From assembly GCF_005405365.1 (NCBI RefSeq), contig NZ_BJDX01000003.1, positions 1 to 64,000 on the forward strand: a DNA stretch of 64,000 nucleotides. The letters are read 5' to 3'. Under the pieces are notes generated by a model. The model saw nothing but the letters and a program-made list of their open reading frames with translations, did no database searches and had not been told where the DNA came from. Positions within the stretch are counted from its first letter, which is position 1, and every line of letters starts with the position of its first letter. The position numbers and the translations under genes are program-made. The DNA comes from Enterococcus xiangfangensis (GTDB lineage Bacteria > Bacillota > Bacilli > Lactobacillales > Enterococcaceae). This document shows positions 1 through 8,647 of the stretch, in pieces.

Positions 1-77
1 TCGAACACAGAAGTTAAGCTTCTTAGCGCCGATTGTAGTGAGGGGTTGCCCCTTGTGAGATTAGGACGTCGCCACGC
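1..77 (+). rRNA. rrf: 5S ribosomal RNA, 3' part (5' end outside window)
   Basis: The sequence opens inside a 5S rRNA: the conserved loop GAACACAGAAGTTAAGC is at 3-19 and the 3' strand of the terminal helix, GGACGTCGCCACGC, ends near 77. Roughly the first 40 nt lie outside the window. It is the tail of an rRNA operon. No tRNA cluster follows; a terminator comes within 10 nt. Confidence 0.95.
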
Positions 78-82
78 AGTTG

Positions 83-114
83 AGCTATTCACTCTAGTGA
101 ATAGCTTTTTTTAT
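83..114 (+). terminator. rRNA operon terminator
   Basis: An 11-bp perfect stem (AGCTATTCACT with AGTGAATAGCT) with a 2-nt spacer is followed by a T-rich run, directly after the 5S rRNA. Confidence 0.9.
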
Positions 115-337
115 TTATTGAATGGTTTGAACGAAATGTCTATTCCATCCTTCATTAAGAGGTAGTAATAAATTTTATAAAAAATTATTTGAGGATTGAT
201 CGGTTACTTTATGATACTGAATCTCAAGAAGAATAGGGATATTTTTTTTTAGTTTTGGCTTATTATGAATGAAGATTGAGCAGTTGATTTATTGTGAAAT
301 CTTTTTTAATTTTTTTAGTTAGAGAGGATTGTTTGAT

Positions 338-874
338 TTGCTTTATGTAGCACGACATGGGGAAACAGAATGGAATAAAGCGGGGATTATTTCGGGAAGA
401 AGTGACATTGCGTTATCAGAAGTTGGCTATCGTCAAGCCGCTGTGTTAGCAGAAGAAGTTGCTGAATTGGATGTATCGATTACAAAAATTATTCATTCGC
501 CATTGGAACGCGCGCAAGAAACAGCTCGTCTTGTAGCAGAAAAAAATTATTTGCCGCTGAGAATGGATGAACGTTTGATCGAATTAGATTATGGAGATTA
601 TGATGGAACTAGTGATGCGCAGGAAAGCTATTTAAAGTTGCGTACCCAATTTGCGGTTCGCTATCCTAACGGAGAATCTTTGATGGATGTGTATGCTCGG
701 ACCGTTCTGCTATTGAAGGAATTAGAGCAAGATTCAGAAAATATATATTTGCTAGTTTGTCACAATTCAGTTATTCGAGCAATTAAAAATTATTTTGAGC
801 CATTAGAAAATGAGGCTGTTTTCAATTATCGAACGCCTAATGCAAAATTGATCAGATTTGATTGGGAGAAATAA
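338..874 (+). CDS. Histidine phosphatase family protein (phosphoglycerate mutase-like)
   Basis: This is a small cytoplasmic branch-1 histidine phosphatase. The phosphoacceptor motif ARHGETEWN is at the very N-terminus and the second conserved His lies in VCHNSVIRA near residue 140. Length (178 aa) suits the family; the substrate cannot be told from sequence. An upstream in-frame TTG at 329 touches the AGAGAGG ribosome binding site (321-327), so I prefer the TTG at 338, 10 nt downstream. The gene is monocistronic between the rRNA operon and a terminator shared with the convergent dehydrogenase. It could act on a phosphosugar or a nucleotide. Confidence 0.8.
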   Translation: MLYVARHGETEWNKAGIISGRSDIALSEVGYRQAAVLAEEVAELDVSITKIIHSPLERAQETARLVAEKNYLPLRMDERLIELDYGDYDGTSDAQESYLKLRTQFAVRYPNGESLMDVYARTVLLLKELEQDSENIYLLVCHNSVIRAIKNYFEPLENEAVFNYRTPNAKLIRFDWEK

Positions 875-885
875 TCAATTAGTAT

Positions 886-935
886 AAAGCAATTTAAAAA
901 GACCGGACATTGCGTCCGGTCTTTTAAATTGCTTT
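886..935. terminator. Bidirectional terminator
   Basis: A long stem, with AAAGCAATTT and GACCGGAC on one arm and GTCCGGTC and AAATTGCTTT on the other, lies between two convergent genes and overlaps the last codons of the minus-strand dehydrogenase. T tracts inside the arms serve both directions. Confidence 0.8.
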
Positions 936-1829
936 ATGCATTAAGTGGATCTTTTGGATTGTTTGTTGCCATTTACCTTGTTCAGTATCGGAAAGAGATA
1001 GCGGCAAACTCTCTATAAGCCCTTGAGAAGAAATTTTAGCAGGTGAACCGACATAGCAATTATCTGCAGGATGGTAGTGACTAACAGGTACGACCAGCGA
1101 ATCGTCCGCTAAGATCGCTGCAACAATTCGGGCAGCTTGAACAGCGATTCCATAAGAGGTATAGCCTTTTCCTCTAAAGGTGATCCAGCCACCGTTACGA
1201 GCTGTCTGTTCCAACGAAGCGAGCTTTTCAGCAGCTAGTGTGTCAGTAATAGGAACACCATCGATCTTAACACTAGACCAGGCAACAAATTGAGTTTCGC
1301 CATGTTCTCCAATTACATAGCCGTCAATTGAAGCAGGGTGGATGTTCAGATCTTTGCTGACTGCATGTTTCATTCGACCAGTGTCCAGTGAAGTTCCAGT
1401 GCCTAAGACCCGTTCTCGAGGAAATCCAGTTAATTCTTGCAAGTATTGTGTAATCACATCACATGGATTGGTGATGTTTAATAAGATACCCTTAAAGCCG
1501 GATTTTTTAATTTTTGGTGCCCATTCTTCAACGAGTGTTTTAGTTAGATTCAGTTCAGCAAAACGATCAGAATTGCCTTCAAAAATAGTAATGTCACCGG
1601 CAGAAAAAATAATGACATCGGTATCTGCAAGCTCAGCTAAGTCTGGGACGATCAGTCGGACTTGATGGTTTTGCTCCATTTGTCCATCCATCAAATCATT
1701 TAATTCAGCCTCAATGATGTTTTCCTTTGGATCAAAAAGAACCAATTCATCGACTATATTTTTTGAGATCAAAGTGTAGGCAGTCGTACTGCCGACATGA
1801 CCGAGACCAATAATTGCAACTTTTTTCAA
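924..1829 (-). CDS. L-2-hydroxyisocaproate/L-lactate dehydrogenase family protein
   Basis: NAD-dependent L-2-hydroxyacid dehydrogenase of the LDH/MDH superfamily, 301 aa. The Rossmann glycine motif GLGHVG is at residues 8-13, Asp149 and Arg152 lie in LDTGR, and the catalytic His176 is in IGEHG. The mobile-loop region (FEGNSDRFAEL) lacks the usual LDH Gln, while GDRFAEL-like, FVAWS and KGYTSYG stretches resemble L-2-hydroxyisocaproate dehydrogenase of Lactobacillus. The substrate is therefore more likely a branched 2-oxo acid than pyruvate; this is inference from family knowledge. It stands alone and ends inside the shared terminator. ATG start with ribosome binding site AAGAAAGG just upstream. 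Confidence 0.82.
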   Translation of the reverse strand: MKKVAIIGLGHVGSTTAYTLISKNIVDELVLFDPKENIIEAELNDLMDGQMEQNHQVRLIVPDLAELADTDVIIFSAGDITIFEGNSDRFAELNLTKTLVEEWAPKIKKSGFKGILLNITNPCDVITQYLQELTGFPRERVLGTGTSLDTGRMKHAVSKDLNIHPASIDGYVIGEHGETQFVAWSSVKIDGVPITDTLAAEKLASLEQTARNGGWITFRGKGYTSYGIAVQAARIVAAILADDSLVVPVSHYHPADNCYVGSPAKISSQGLIESLPLSLSDTEQGKWQQTIQKIHLMHKAI

Positions 1830-1917
1830 TTACTACACGCCTTTCTTTTTGAGAAGTACTATTTAAAAAAGGATGCCCCTAATGTGAGAAAAAGTCAATA
1901 GAATAATTAGTAAATGA

Positions 1918-2367
1918 TTAATTTGATAGACTATCTTTTAATATTTGATACACGCGCTGTGCATCTGCTGGAGTTCCTCTCAATTCATAATCGGCTAAAA
2001 AAGGAAAATCGAAGGCCTGACTGTATTGTTTTGCCGTCAAGCAATACTGATAGTTAAAATTTTTATTGCCGCTGCCTACGACCCCTAAACATTTTTGGTA
2101 ATTGTTTTTGTACTCTAGGTAGTCTCGCATGACTTCGGTCAATATTTCAGTATCTCCATTGTCTACGCCATTTCCGCCTTCTAGATAAGTTGGGACGAAG
2201 GTAAAGAAGGGTGTTGTTTCAACTGCAAAGGGAGTATTTTCCGAAATTTCTTTTGCAGCGATTAATGGATTTTCCGCGGCTAATTGATGCTGTTCTTCAG
2301 CATAAGCGATCAATCGCTTGACGAATGCTCGTGTATTTCCCGAAATCGATATATATAAGATATTCAT
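1918..2367 (-). CDS. nrdI: NrdI-like flavodoxin
   Basis: Small flavoprotein (149 aa) resembling NrdI, which supplies the oxidant for assembling the manganese cofactor of class Ib ribonucleotide reductase. The FMN phosphate loop SISGNTRAF is at residues 6-14 and the GSGNKNFN segment near residue 93 is typical of NrdI. The start is the ATG at 2367: a GGAGGAA site lies 9 nt upstream, whereas the upstream in-frame ATG adds 13 unusual residues. nrdE, nrdF and nrdH are not adjacent, so the gene is solitary here. Confidence 0.82.
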   Translation of the reverse strand: MNILYISISGNTRAFVKRLIAYAEEQHQLAAENPLIAAKEISENTPFAVETTPFFTFVPTYLEGGNGVDNGDTEILTEVMRDYLEYKNNYQKCLGVVGSGNKNFNYQYCLTAKQYSQAFDFPFLADYELRGTPADAQRVYQILKDSLSN

Positions 2368-2474
2368 GAATGCTGGTTCCTCCAAGCTCGATAATAATTT
2401 TTTCAAAAATAGAATAGCTGTTTTCCTTTTAGAATTATAGCATGAAAAAGATTCCTTAAATAAGATGTAAACGG

Positions 2475-2503
2475 TTGCAAAAAATTATAAAGTATGATAT
2501 AAC
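2475..2503 (+). promoter_or_regulatory. Promoter of the candidate structured RNA
   Basis: TTGCAA (2475-2480), a 17-nt spacer and an extended -10 TGATATAAC (TATAAC at 2498-2503). Predicted transcription start is about 2510. No open reading frame follows on this strand. Confidence 0.75.
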
Positions 2504-2509
2504 TATAAG

Positions 2510-2812
2510 TGTAAGGGATAGGTCCCTAAGTTGTAGAAAATACAACGGAAATGAGCGAGTGATTGTTCGTTTCAAGTGAATGCCGAAATGGCAGGAAGGA
2601 AGTAGGGATTTGAAGTTTCCTTACAATGTAACTCAAGTCTAGCGGGGAAGAGAAATGTAGACAGTAGAACCATTTCTCCACTTAATGGTGAGGCTTAAAC
2701 GAAATTCAACCACAAAGACGTTTAAGACCGAGAAAAAAGGTGTAAATATTCCAGAAATCTGGAATGAAGAAAAAACACTTAGCCATTAGACCCGCTGGAT
2801 TGTTTTTTTTTT
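2510..2812 (+). ncRNA. Candidate structured non-coding RNA, about 300 nt, family not recognised
   Basis: An intergenic transcript unit with a strong promoter and a T-run end. Many non-crossing stems can be read. Domain 1: GTAAGGGA 2511-2518 pairs with 2617-2624 and encloses hairpins GTTGTA/TACAAC (2530-2546) and TGCC/GGCA (2581-2593). Domain 2: AGCGGG 2641-2646 with CCCGCT 2791-2796, extended by TC/GA and CAA/TTG, closes a multiloop containing GAGAAATG/CATTTCTC (2650-2678), TAATGG/CCATTA (2683-2688 with 2783-2788), CTTAAACG/CGTTTAAG (2694-2726), AGGTGT/ACACTT (2738-2743 with 2775-2780) and ATTCCAG/CTGGAAT (2748-2765). The closing stem runs straight into about ten T residues. I found no RNase P, tmRNA, SRP or T-box signature. 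Confidence 0.72.
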
Positions 2813-2902
2813 GCCAAAAAAAGATTATGACAGAAGTGATTTGCTTTACGAGACTTTGCCTTAGTTCTGAAGAAGCTGCTTTTGGAACATCATTTATTCA
2901 AA

Positions 2903-2942
2903 AAAAGGGTGTATGACAAAAATTTGTCATACACCCTTTTAA
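2903..2942 (-). terminator. mvaS terminator (usable in both directions)
   Basis: A perfect 18-bp inverted repeat, AAAAGGGTGTATGACAAA with its complement, is flanked by A and T runs 30 nt beyond the mvaS stop. It also backs up the ncRNA terminator from the other side. Very similar hairpins occur near 13883 and 48434. Confidence 0.85.
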
Positions 2943-2970
2943 AATACTGGCATTTTTTGGACGGATTGGT

Positions 2971-4122
2971 TTATTTGTTGTAGTAACGAATATTATCACT
3001 GATTTTATTGATCGCAAATTTTGTTGGATCAGAAAATGTATAGGTTTTTCCATCAGTCGGCAACTTTTCAGCGAACATTTCCTCGTATTCAGTGATGGAT
3101 AAACGTTTCCGTTTTGAAAGCAGCAACTGGTTTTCTTCAATCGATAAGTACTGTTGATAGTCTTCCATTAAAGTCATCGAGAAAAATTCACTGACAGCAC
3201 CAGAACCGTAGCTAAATAGTCCGATTCGTTCACCAGCGGCCAATTTGCTGTTGTCTAGGAGCGAAGCTAAGCCGAGATATAGCGAGCCTGTATAGAGATT
3301 GCCTACTTGGCGGCTATAAATAATGGCTTCATCGTAACGAGTTTCCAAACGCTGCTGCTCTGTCTCAGACATTTCTGGAAAAATTGCTCGCAAAGCTTTG
3401 CGGCCCATTTTTGTATAGGGTAAGTGAAAAGTCAAGGCAGCATAGTCAGAACTCGTTGTTTGATTGATTTTTTTATTTTGTTCCCAAATCCGTGTAAAGG
3501 AATCAATATAGATTTGATTCGACAGATGTCCATCAACTAATGGATAGTCGTGCCCTGCTGGCCGCCAAAAATCATAAACGTCTTCAGAATAGAAGACACT
3601 GTCATTGTTAAAGGCCAATAGGTGTGGATTTTTAGTAACTAACATGGCAACGGCTCCGCATCCTTGGGTAGGCTCACCGCCAGAATGCAGTCCGTATTTA
3701 GCGATATCAGCAGCAATCACTAAAACTTTTCGATCTGGATGTGCGGCGACATAATCACGTGCCTGTTGCAATGCCGCTGTGCCGCCGTAACAGGCGTGTT
3801 TGATTTCGAATGAACGAGCGAAAGGCTGAATATCAAGCAGTTTATGAATAGTCACTGCGGCTGATTTTGAAAAATCGGTGCTGGATTCTGTACCAACGAT
3901 CACCATATCAATCATTTTTTTGTCATCGGCTGTAAGAATTTTTGCCGCTGCACTTGCTCCTAAGGTAATAATGTCTTGTGTTTTAGGGATAAGCGCCATT
4001 TGGTCTTGTCCAAGTCCAATGTGAAATTTAGCAGGATCGGTTTCACGAGCATGTGCTAAGTCAGTCATATCAAGATAATAATCTGGCACGTGGAAACTTA
4101 TTTTATCAATTCCTATGGTCAT
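2971..4122 (-). CDS. mvaS: Hydroxymethylglutaryl-CoA synthase
   Basis: Condenses acetyl-CoA with acetoacetyl-CoA to HMG-CoA, the second step of the mevalonate route to isopentenyl diphosphate. The catalytic triad is visible: Glu79 (VGTES), Cys111 (IKHACYGG) and His233 (TFHLPYTK), at the same positions as the characterised E. faecalis enzyme; length is 383 aa. Start chosen at 4122 because an AAGGAGGAGC site lies 4-11 nt upstream; the longer reading adds 21 unrelated residues. It is divergent from mvaE, which supplies acetoacetyl-CoA and consumes HMG-CoA. A strong hairpin terminates it. Confidence 0.97.
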   Translation of the reverse strand: MTIGIDKISFHVPDYYLDMTDLAHARETDPAKFHIGLGQDQMALIPKTQDIITLGASAAAKILTADDKKMIDMVIVGTESSTDFSKSAAVTIHKLLDIQPFARSFEIKHACYGGTAALQQARDYVAAHPDRKVLVIAADIAKYGLHSGGEPTQGCGAVAMLVTKNPHLLAFNNDSVFYSEDVYDFWRPAGHDYPLVDGHLSNQIYIDSFTRIWEQNKKINQTTSSDYAALTFHLPYTKMGRKALRAIFPEMSETEQQRLETRYDEAIIYSRQVGNLYTGSLYLGLASLLDNSKLAAGERIGLFSYGSGAVSEFFSMTLMEDYQQYLSIEENQLLLSKRKRLSITEYEEMFAEKLPTDGKTYTFSDPTKFAINKISDNIRYYNK

Positions 4123-4364
4123 ATTGCTCCTCCTTGTGTTGTTATGGAGTTCATTTTTATAGAAAGCGAAATTTTGTTCTATCATAGATACTTTGCTAAA
4201 TAAGCTAGATCAGCAGTATAGTAAAGTCTGATTTTTGTATAGCTAGTCTTATGCGATGGATCTTAGCGAAGCAGAGTAGATCGTCATTTCTTCCAGAAGT
4301 AAATATATCACAGAAAAGCTCTAATTAGTCGAGTTTGAATCTTAAGAAATTATAAAACTATCTA

Positions 4365-4373
4365 TGCTATACT
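4365..4373 (+). promoter_or_regulatory. Extended -10 promoter of mvaE
   Basis: TGCTATACT at 4365-4373 gives an extended -10 about 40 nt before the mvaE TTG start. No well-spaced -35 is present (TTGAAT at 4335 is too far). The 289-bp mvaS-mvaE gap holds the promoters of both genes. Confidence 0.55.
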
Positions 4374-4411
4374 TACCTCTGATTTTTAATGAAATTATTG
4401 GAGGTGCATCC

Positions 4412-6829
4412 TTGGAAGAAGTAGTTATTTTAAGTGCTGTACGAACACCAATTGGCAGATATAAGGGGAAATTAGCGCCCATCTCAGCCGTCGAGCTCGG
4501 TGCGATTGCAGTCAAAGAAGCGGTCAAACGTGCAGAGCTTGCGCCAGAACAAGTTGAACAAGTATTTCTGGGAAATGTTTTACAAGCAGGAAATGGTCAA
4601 AATGTGGCACGGCAATCAGCTGTAAAAGCAGGGATTCCTTATACTGTTCCTGCAACTACGATCAATGAAGTCTGCGGATCTGGCATGAAAGCAATCATTT
4701 TTGCAATGCAGCAGATTTTATTAGGAGAAGCGCAAGTCGTACTTGCCGGTGGGACAGAAAATATGTCGCAAGCACCAAAGGTTACCAGTTTTGATTATGT
4801 TACACAAGAATGGCAAGAACCAAAATCAAGTATGATTTATGACGGTTTGACGGATGCTTTTAGCGGAGAACACATGGGATTGACTGCGGAAAAAGTTGCA
4901 GAAGAATACCAGATCACACGTGAAGCCCAAGATCAATATGCTTATGGATCACAAATAAAAGCAGCAAAAGCCAGCACAAGCGGAAAATTTGATTCAGAAA
5001 TCGTTTCCGTGGTACTTCCAGATGGAAGTATTATGCGAGAAGACGAAGGGATTCGATTTGATTCAACATTAGAAAAAATCCGATCACTAAAACCAGCATT
5101 TAAAGAAAATGGGGTAGTGACAGCGGCGAATGCATCAACGTTAAATGATGGCGCCTCAGCAATCGTTTTGGCGGCAAAATCGTATGCTGTTGAACATGGT
5201 TTGGCTTATTTAGCAGTCATCAATGATTATAGCGAAGTAGGGATCGATCCAAGTATTATGGGAGTGGCGCCTGTTTCAGCCATCAATAAATTATTGCAAA
5301 AAGCCAATCGAACAATTGATGAGATCGATATTTTTCAAATCAATGAAGCCTTTGCTTCGGCATCAGTTGCTGTACAAAATGAATTGAAGATCCCAGATCA
5401 GAAATTAAATGTCTATGGTGGCGCGATCTCTTTGGGGCATCCCATTGGAGCAAGCGGTACTCGAATCGTGGCGACTTTGATTTCTGAATTGATTCAAGAA
5501 GAGAAACAACGAGGAATAGCCAGCCTATGTATCGGCGGCGGGCTAGGATTAGCTTTGATGATAACTAAAGCAGCAGATCATGAGACTGCACAAAAAAAAT
5601 TCTATCAAATGTCCCAAACTGAACGGCTGACAAAGTTAATCAAAGAAAAAAAACTATCTGCTAAAGAAGCGGCTCAATTAACAAGTCAAACGGGGTTACC
5701 GGAAAAAATTGCAAATAACTTGATCGAAAACCAAATCAGCGAATGTGCGATTCCGTTAGGTCTTGCACAAAATTTTGTCATTAACGGAAAAGAAAAAGTG
5801 ATTCCGATGGCAACGGAAGAACCATCAGTGATCGCTGCTGCCAGCAATGCGGGCAAGATCATTGCTAAAGCTGGCGGTATCACGACCCGTGTGATCAATC
5901 AGGAAATGATTGGTCAAATCGTTTTACAAAATGTTACAGAATTCGAAAAACTTAAAAAGATTCTTAATGAAAATGAGCCGCTCTTTTTTGCTGCGGCCAA
6001 AAAAAGTTACCCCTCGATCTATCAGCGCGGTGGAGGCTTGCGTTTGATTAATCTGCGAACCTTTGAAACCGGCTATCTTTCTATTGATCTAGTGGTTGAT
6101 ACAAAAGATGCGATGGGCGCCAATATTTTGAATACGATGTTGGAAGCCGTTGCTCAAGAAGTAAGACAAGTGATTCCTGATGCGGAGATCCTGTTTAGTA
6201 TTTTGAGCAATTATGCGACAGAATCGTTGATCGAAGCTCGTTGCGAACTGCCGTTAGATCAAATAACGCCTGAAATCGCGCAAAAAATTGCAGCTGCCAA
6301 CGACTTTAGCAAGCTAGATCCTTATCGAGCCGCGACTAACAACAAAGGGATCATGAATGGAATCGATGCGGTTGTATTAGCGACCGGCAATGATACGCGG
6401 GCAGTAGCTGCGGCTTGTCATGCGTATGCGGCACGAAATGGGCGCTATGAAGGTTTGACAGACTGGTCGATCCAAGCAGATCGGCTGATTGGAAAATTAG
6501 TAGTGCCAATGAAAGTCGGGATCGTCGGCGGTGCGACCAAAGTTTTACCAAAAGCACAATTGAGTTTGAAATTATTAGAAATTTCAACTGCTGCAGAACT
6601 TGGAGAAATAATTGTGGCGGTTGGATTGGCACAAAATCTAGCAGCAATCAAAGCATTGGTGACTGATGGCATTCAAAAAGGACACATGGCGATGCAAAGT
6701 CGCTCATTAGCGATCACAGCCGGCGCGACTACCGGAGAGATCTCGCAAGTATCTAGTCAATTGCGAAAAGCAGAACAAATGAATCTAGCGACAGCAGAAG
6801 CGATCATAAAAAAAATTCGACTAGGCTAA
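4412..6829 (+). CDS. mvaE: Bifunctional acetyl-CoA acetyltransferase / HMG-CoA reductase
   Basis: Fusion enzyme for the first and third mevalonate steps. Residues 1-390 are a thiolase: acyl-accepting Cys88 in NEVCGSGM, NEAFA, GHPIGASG and the distal Cys in SLCIGGGLG. From about residue 405 comes a class II HMG-CoA reductase: ENQISE, MATEEPSVIAAAS (catalytic Glu), DAMGANI (Asp), ATGNDTRAV, and the C-terminal catalytic His in IQKGHMA. Length 805 aa, close to E. faecalis MvaE. The TTG at 4412 is chosen because GGAGGT lies 6 nt upstream; an ATG at 4364 lies inside the promoter. It is monocistronic. Confidence 0.97.
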   Translation: MEEVVILSAVRTPIGRYKGKLAPISAVELGAIAVKEAVKRAELAPEQVEQVFLGNVLQAGNGQNVARQSAVKAGIPYTVPATTINEVCGSGMKAIIFAMQQILLGEAQVVLAGGTENMSQAPKVTSFDYVTQEWQEPKSSMIYDGLTDAFSGEHMGLTAEKVAEEYQITREAQDQYAYGSQIKAAKASTSGKFDSEIVSVVLPDGSIMREDEGIRFDSTLEKIRSLKPAFKENGVVTAANASTLNDGASAIVLAAKSYAVEHGLAYLAVINDYSEVGIDPSIMGVAPVSAINKLLQKANRTIDEIDIFQINEAFASASVAVQNELKIPDQKLNVYGGAISLGHPIGASGTRIVATLISELIQEEKQRGIASLCIGGGLGLALMITKAADHETAQKKFYQMSQTERLTKLIKEKKLSAKEAAQLTSQTGLPEKIANNLIENQISECAIPLGLAQNFVINGKEKVIPMATEEPSVIAAASNAGKIIAKAGGITTRVINQEMIGQIVLQNVTEFEKLKKILNENEPLFFAAAKKSYPSIYQRGGGLRLINLRTFETGYLSIDLVVDTKDAMGANILNTMLEAVAQEVRQVIPDAEILFSILSNYATESLIEARCELPLDQITPEIAQKIAAANDFSKLDPYRAATNNKGIMNGIDAVVLATGNDTRAVAAACHAYAARNGRYEGLTDWSIQADRLIGKLVVPMKVGIVGGATKVLPKAQLSLKLLEISTAAELGEIIVAVGLAQNLAAIKALVTDGIQKGHMAMQSRSLAITAGATTGEISQVSSQLRKAEQMNLATAEAIIKKIRLG

Positions 6830-6865
6830 GCTGCTTTTTATCAAAGCTAGAAAGAAAAACAAAAA

Positions 6866-6925
6866 ATAAACGGACCGGTTTTCTGTAGGTTAAATCCTTT
6901 AGAAAAACGATCCGTTTGTTTTATT
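6866..6925. terminator. Bidirectional terminator between mvaE and a GNAT gene
   Basis: AAACGGACCGGTTTTCT pairs imperfectly with AGAAAAACGATCCGTTT around an 18-nt loop, with A and T tracts outside. It serves the convergent mvaE and 6921-7364 genes. Confidence 0.75.
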
Positions 6926-7364
6926 TATCGATACGCAAATAGACCATATCGATTAGGTGAACGCCGTGATCAATGATCGGTTCACGGTAATTATCAGTGA
7001 AAAAATTTTTCACACGGTGAGAGTTACGAAACCCACATTTTTGATAAAAAGCTAGTGTCTCAGGAACATCGCCTGTTCCGACATAAATAGTTTGATAACG
7101 GCTTAAAAATTTAGTAATTAGAAATTGAATCATTACTGTACCATACCCTTGTCTTTGAGCACTCGGTAGCGTCGCGATATTCTTTAATTCACATTCTTGA
7201 TCGTTGAGTTTTAGAATGACCGCTACACACACTACCTCCGGATCATACAAAGCAAATAACTGACCTTGATTAAGGTAACGATCAATCATGTCTTCTTGTT
7301 CATCTGCTAAAAGTAATAAGTCGAGCAAGCTCTTTTTATCTGTAATGATTTCTTCAAACCTCAT
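6921..7364 (-). CDS. GNAT family N-acetyltransferase
   Basis: Predicted acetyl-CoA-dependent N-acetyltransferase, 147 aa. The acetyl-CoA pyrophosphate loop appears as QRQGYGTVMIQFL near residue 70, after the beta-strand LKNIATLP, and the C-terminal FYQKCGF is the usual GNAT motif B. Substrate unknown. ATG start with AAGGAGG 6 nt upstream. It is followed on the same strand by a terminator shared with mvaE and preceded by the phosphatase-fold gene 7412-8479 with a 47-bp gap, so the two may be cotranscribed. Confidence 0.8.
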   Translation of the reverse strand: MRFEEIITDKKSLLDLLLLADEQEDMIDRYLNQGQLFALYDPEVVCVAVILKLNDQECELKNIATLPSAQRQGYGTVMIQFLITKFLSRYQTIYVGTGDVPETLAFYQKCGFRNSHRVKNFFTDNYREPIIDHGVHLIDMVYLRIDK

Positions 7365-7411
7365 TGTTGACCTCCTTGGCAGACTGCAGGTCTATGAGCC
7401 GTCAGTCAAAA

Positions 7412-8479
7412 TTATTTAAAACTAAAATCTAGATACACAGGATTATGATCAGAATATTTGAACTGCATATCTTTGACATGGACGTTGTTGACCGCAATAT
7501 TATCCGAGACAAGGAAACCGTCTATGAGTGTGGTGTACGATTTTCCTTCTTTATAAGGTTTATCCAGTGCACGAGCAGAAGGAATTTTTTCAGCTGCTAG
7601 TCTGCCGGTGGGAAGCTGAAAACCGGCTGGTAATTGATCTTTAGGGAAAGGATGTGTCCAAGTCTCTCGTTTTTTGCTCGTATTGAAGACTTCGGGACTG
7701 TTGCCTAAAACATCATGGTTGTAATCGCCAGCGACTAGTACGTAGTTGCCTTTTTTATATTCATTTTCCATCACGTTAAAAATTTTTTCTAGTTGCGCAG
7801 CTTGGATCGAACGATCTTTAGTGAAGGCAGATAAATGAGTATTGATAGCAATGAACTCATGCCCCCCTTTGACTGGCATGCGGCTGACGGTAAAGGCGCG
7901 ATCCAAATCAAAAAATTTATTGAAGTTTGTTTCGATCGGCAACGAATAGCGTTTACTGCTGGTAATCTCAGCTTGACTCAGTGTGACTAAACCTGATTTT
8001 GCTTTGCCGATTGGATCGGTAAAAGGGTAGAATAAATAAGCTGAATCGTAATTTTGTCCATAGAGATGATTGTAATCCTCTAAATGTTCACCCAAAAAAG
8101 CAACTTGATCGACATGTTGAGAACGGTCGCCGTCTTGGTCGACTTCTTGATAAAATGCAAAAGTTGGTGCTAACTCTTTTGTTGTTTGGACGATTCCTTG
8201 CATATTTTCTTTCACTGTCTTTTTGTCATATGCGCGTGAGTAATCGCCGCCATCCATAAAGAAACTATAACTTGGCGGATAAGCGCCATAACCAATATTG
8301 TGACTCATCGCTCGATAAGTTTTATTTGTTTCTAGCATTTGTGTTTGCCGGTTCACAGGGTTTAAAGTAATCGCATCCGGCAAGCGGTCGTAGCTGACAA
8401 ATAAATAAATCAAGTAACCGCCAAAGACTACGATCAGTGCTACAATGATCCCTAAAAGAATTTTTATGATCTTTTTCAT
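7412..8479 (-). CDS. Membrane-anchored endonuclease/exonuclease/phosphatase family protein
   Basis: 355 aa with a single N-terminal membrane segment (about residues 5-28) and an extracytoplasmic catalytic domain of the EEP superfamily. Recognisable motifs are SHNIGYG (metal Asn), FYQEVD (metal Glu), THLSAF, AGDYNHD and the C-terminal SDHNPVYLDF (catalytic Asp-His). Relatives include secreted nucleases, sphingomyelinase-like and inositol phosphatases, so the substrate is undecided. A GGAGGAAACGA site directly precedes the ATG. It is transcribed towards the GNAT gene at 6921. Confidence 0.8.
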   Translation of the reverse strand: MKKIIKILLGIIVALIVVFGGYLIYLFVSYDRLPDAITLNPVNRQTQMLETNKTYRAMSHNIGYGAYPPSYSFFMDGGDYSRAYDKKTVKENMQGIVQTTKELAPTFAFYQEVDQDGDRSQHVDQVAFLGEHLEDYNHLYGQNYDSAYLFYPFTDPIGKAKSGLVTLSQAEITSSKRYSLPIETNFNKFFDLDRAFTVSRMPVKGGHEFIAINTHLSAFTKDRSIQAAQLEKIFNVMENEYKKGNYVLVAGDYNHDVLGNSPEVFNTSKKRETWTHPFPKDQLPAGFQLPTGRLAAEKIPSARALDKPYKEGKSYTTLIDGFLVSDNIAVNNVHVKDMQFKYSDHNPVYLDFSFK

Positions 8480-8647
8480 TCGTTTCCTCCTAGTATATCT
8501 GAATGCCGTATTTCAACAGCAAAAATCATTTCTCAAATATCATAGCAGATTTTTTATTGAACACAAAACATCCTCACTTTCACAAATCTTGTTTGCATGG
8601 TACACTAAAATAGTAGTGTTAAATGTTATTAAAAGAGAGGTTTTAAA

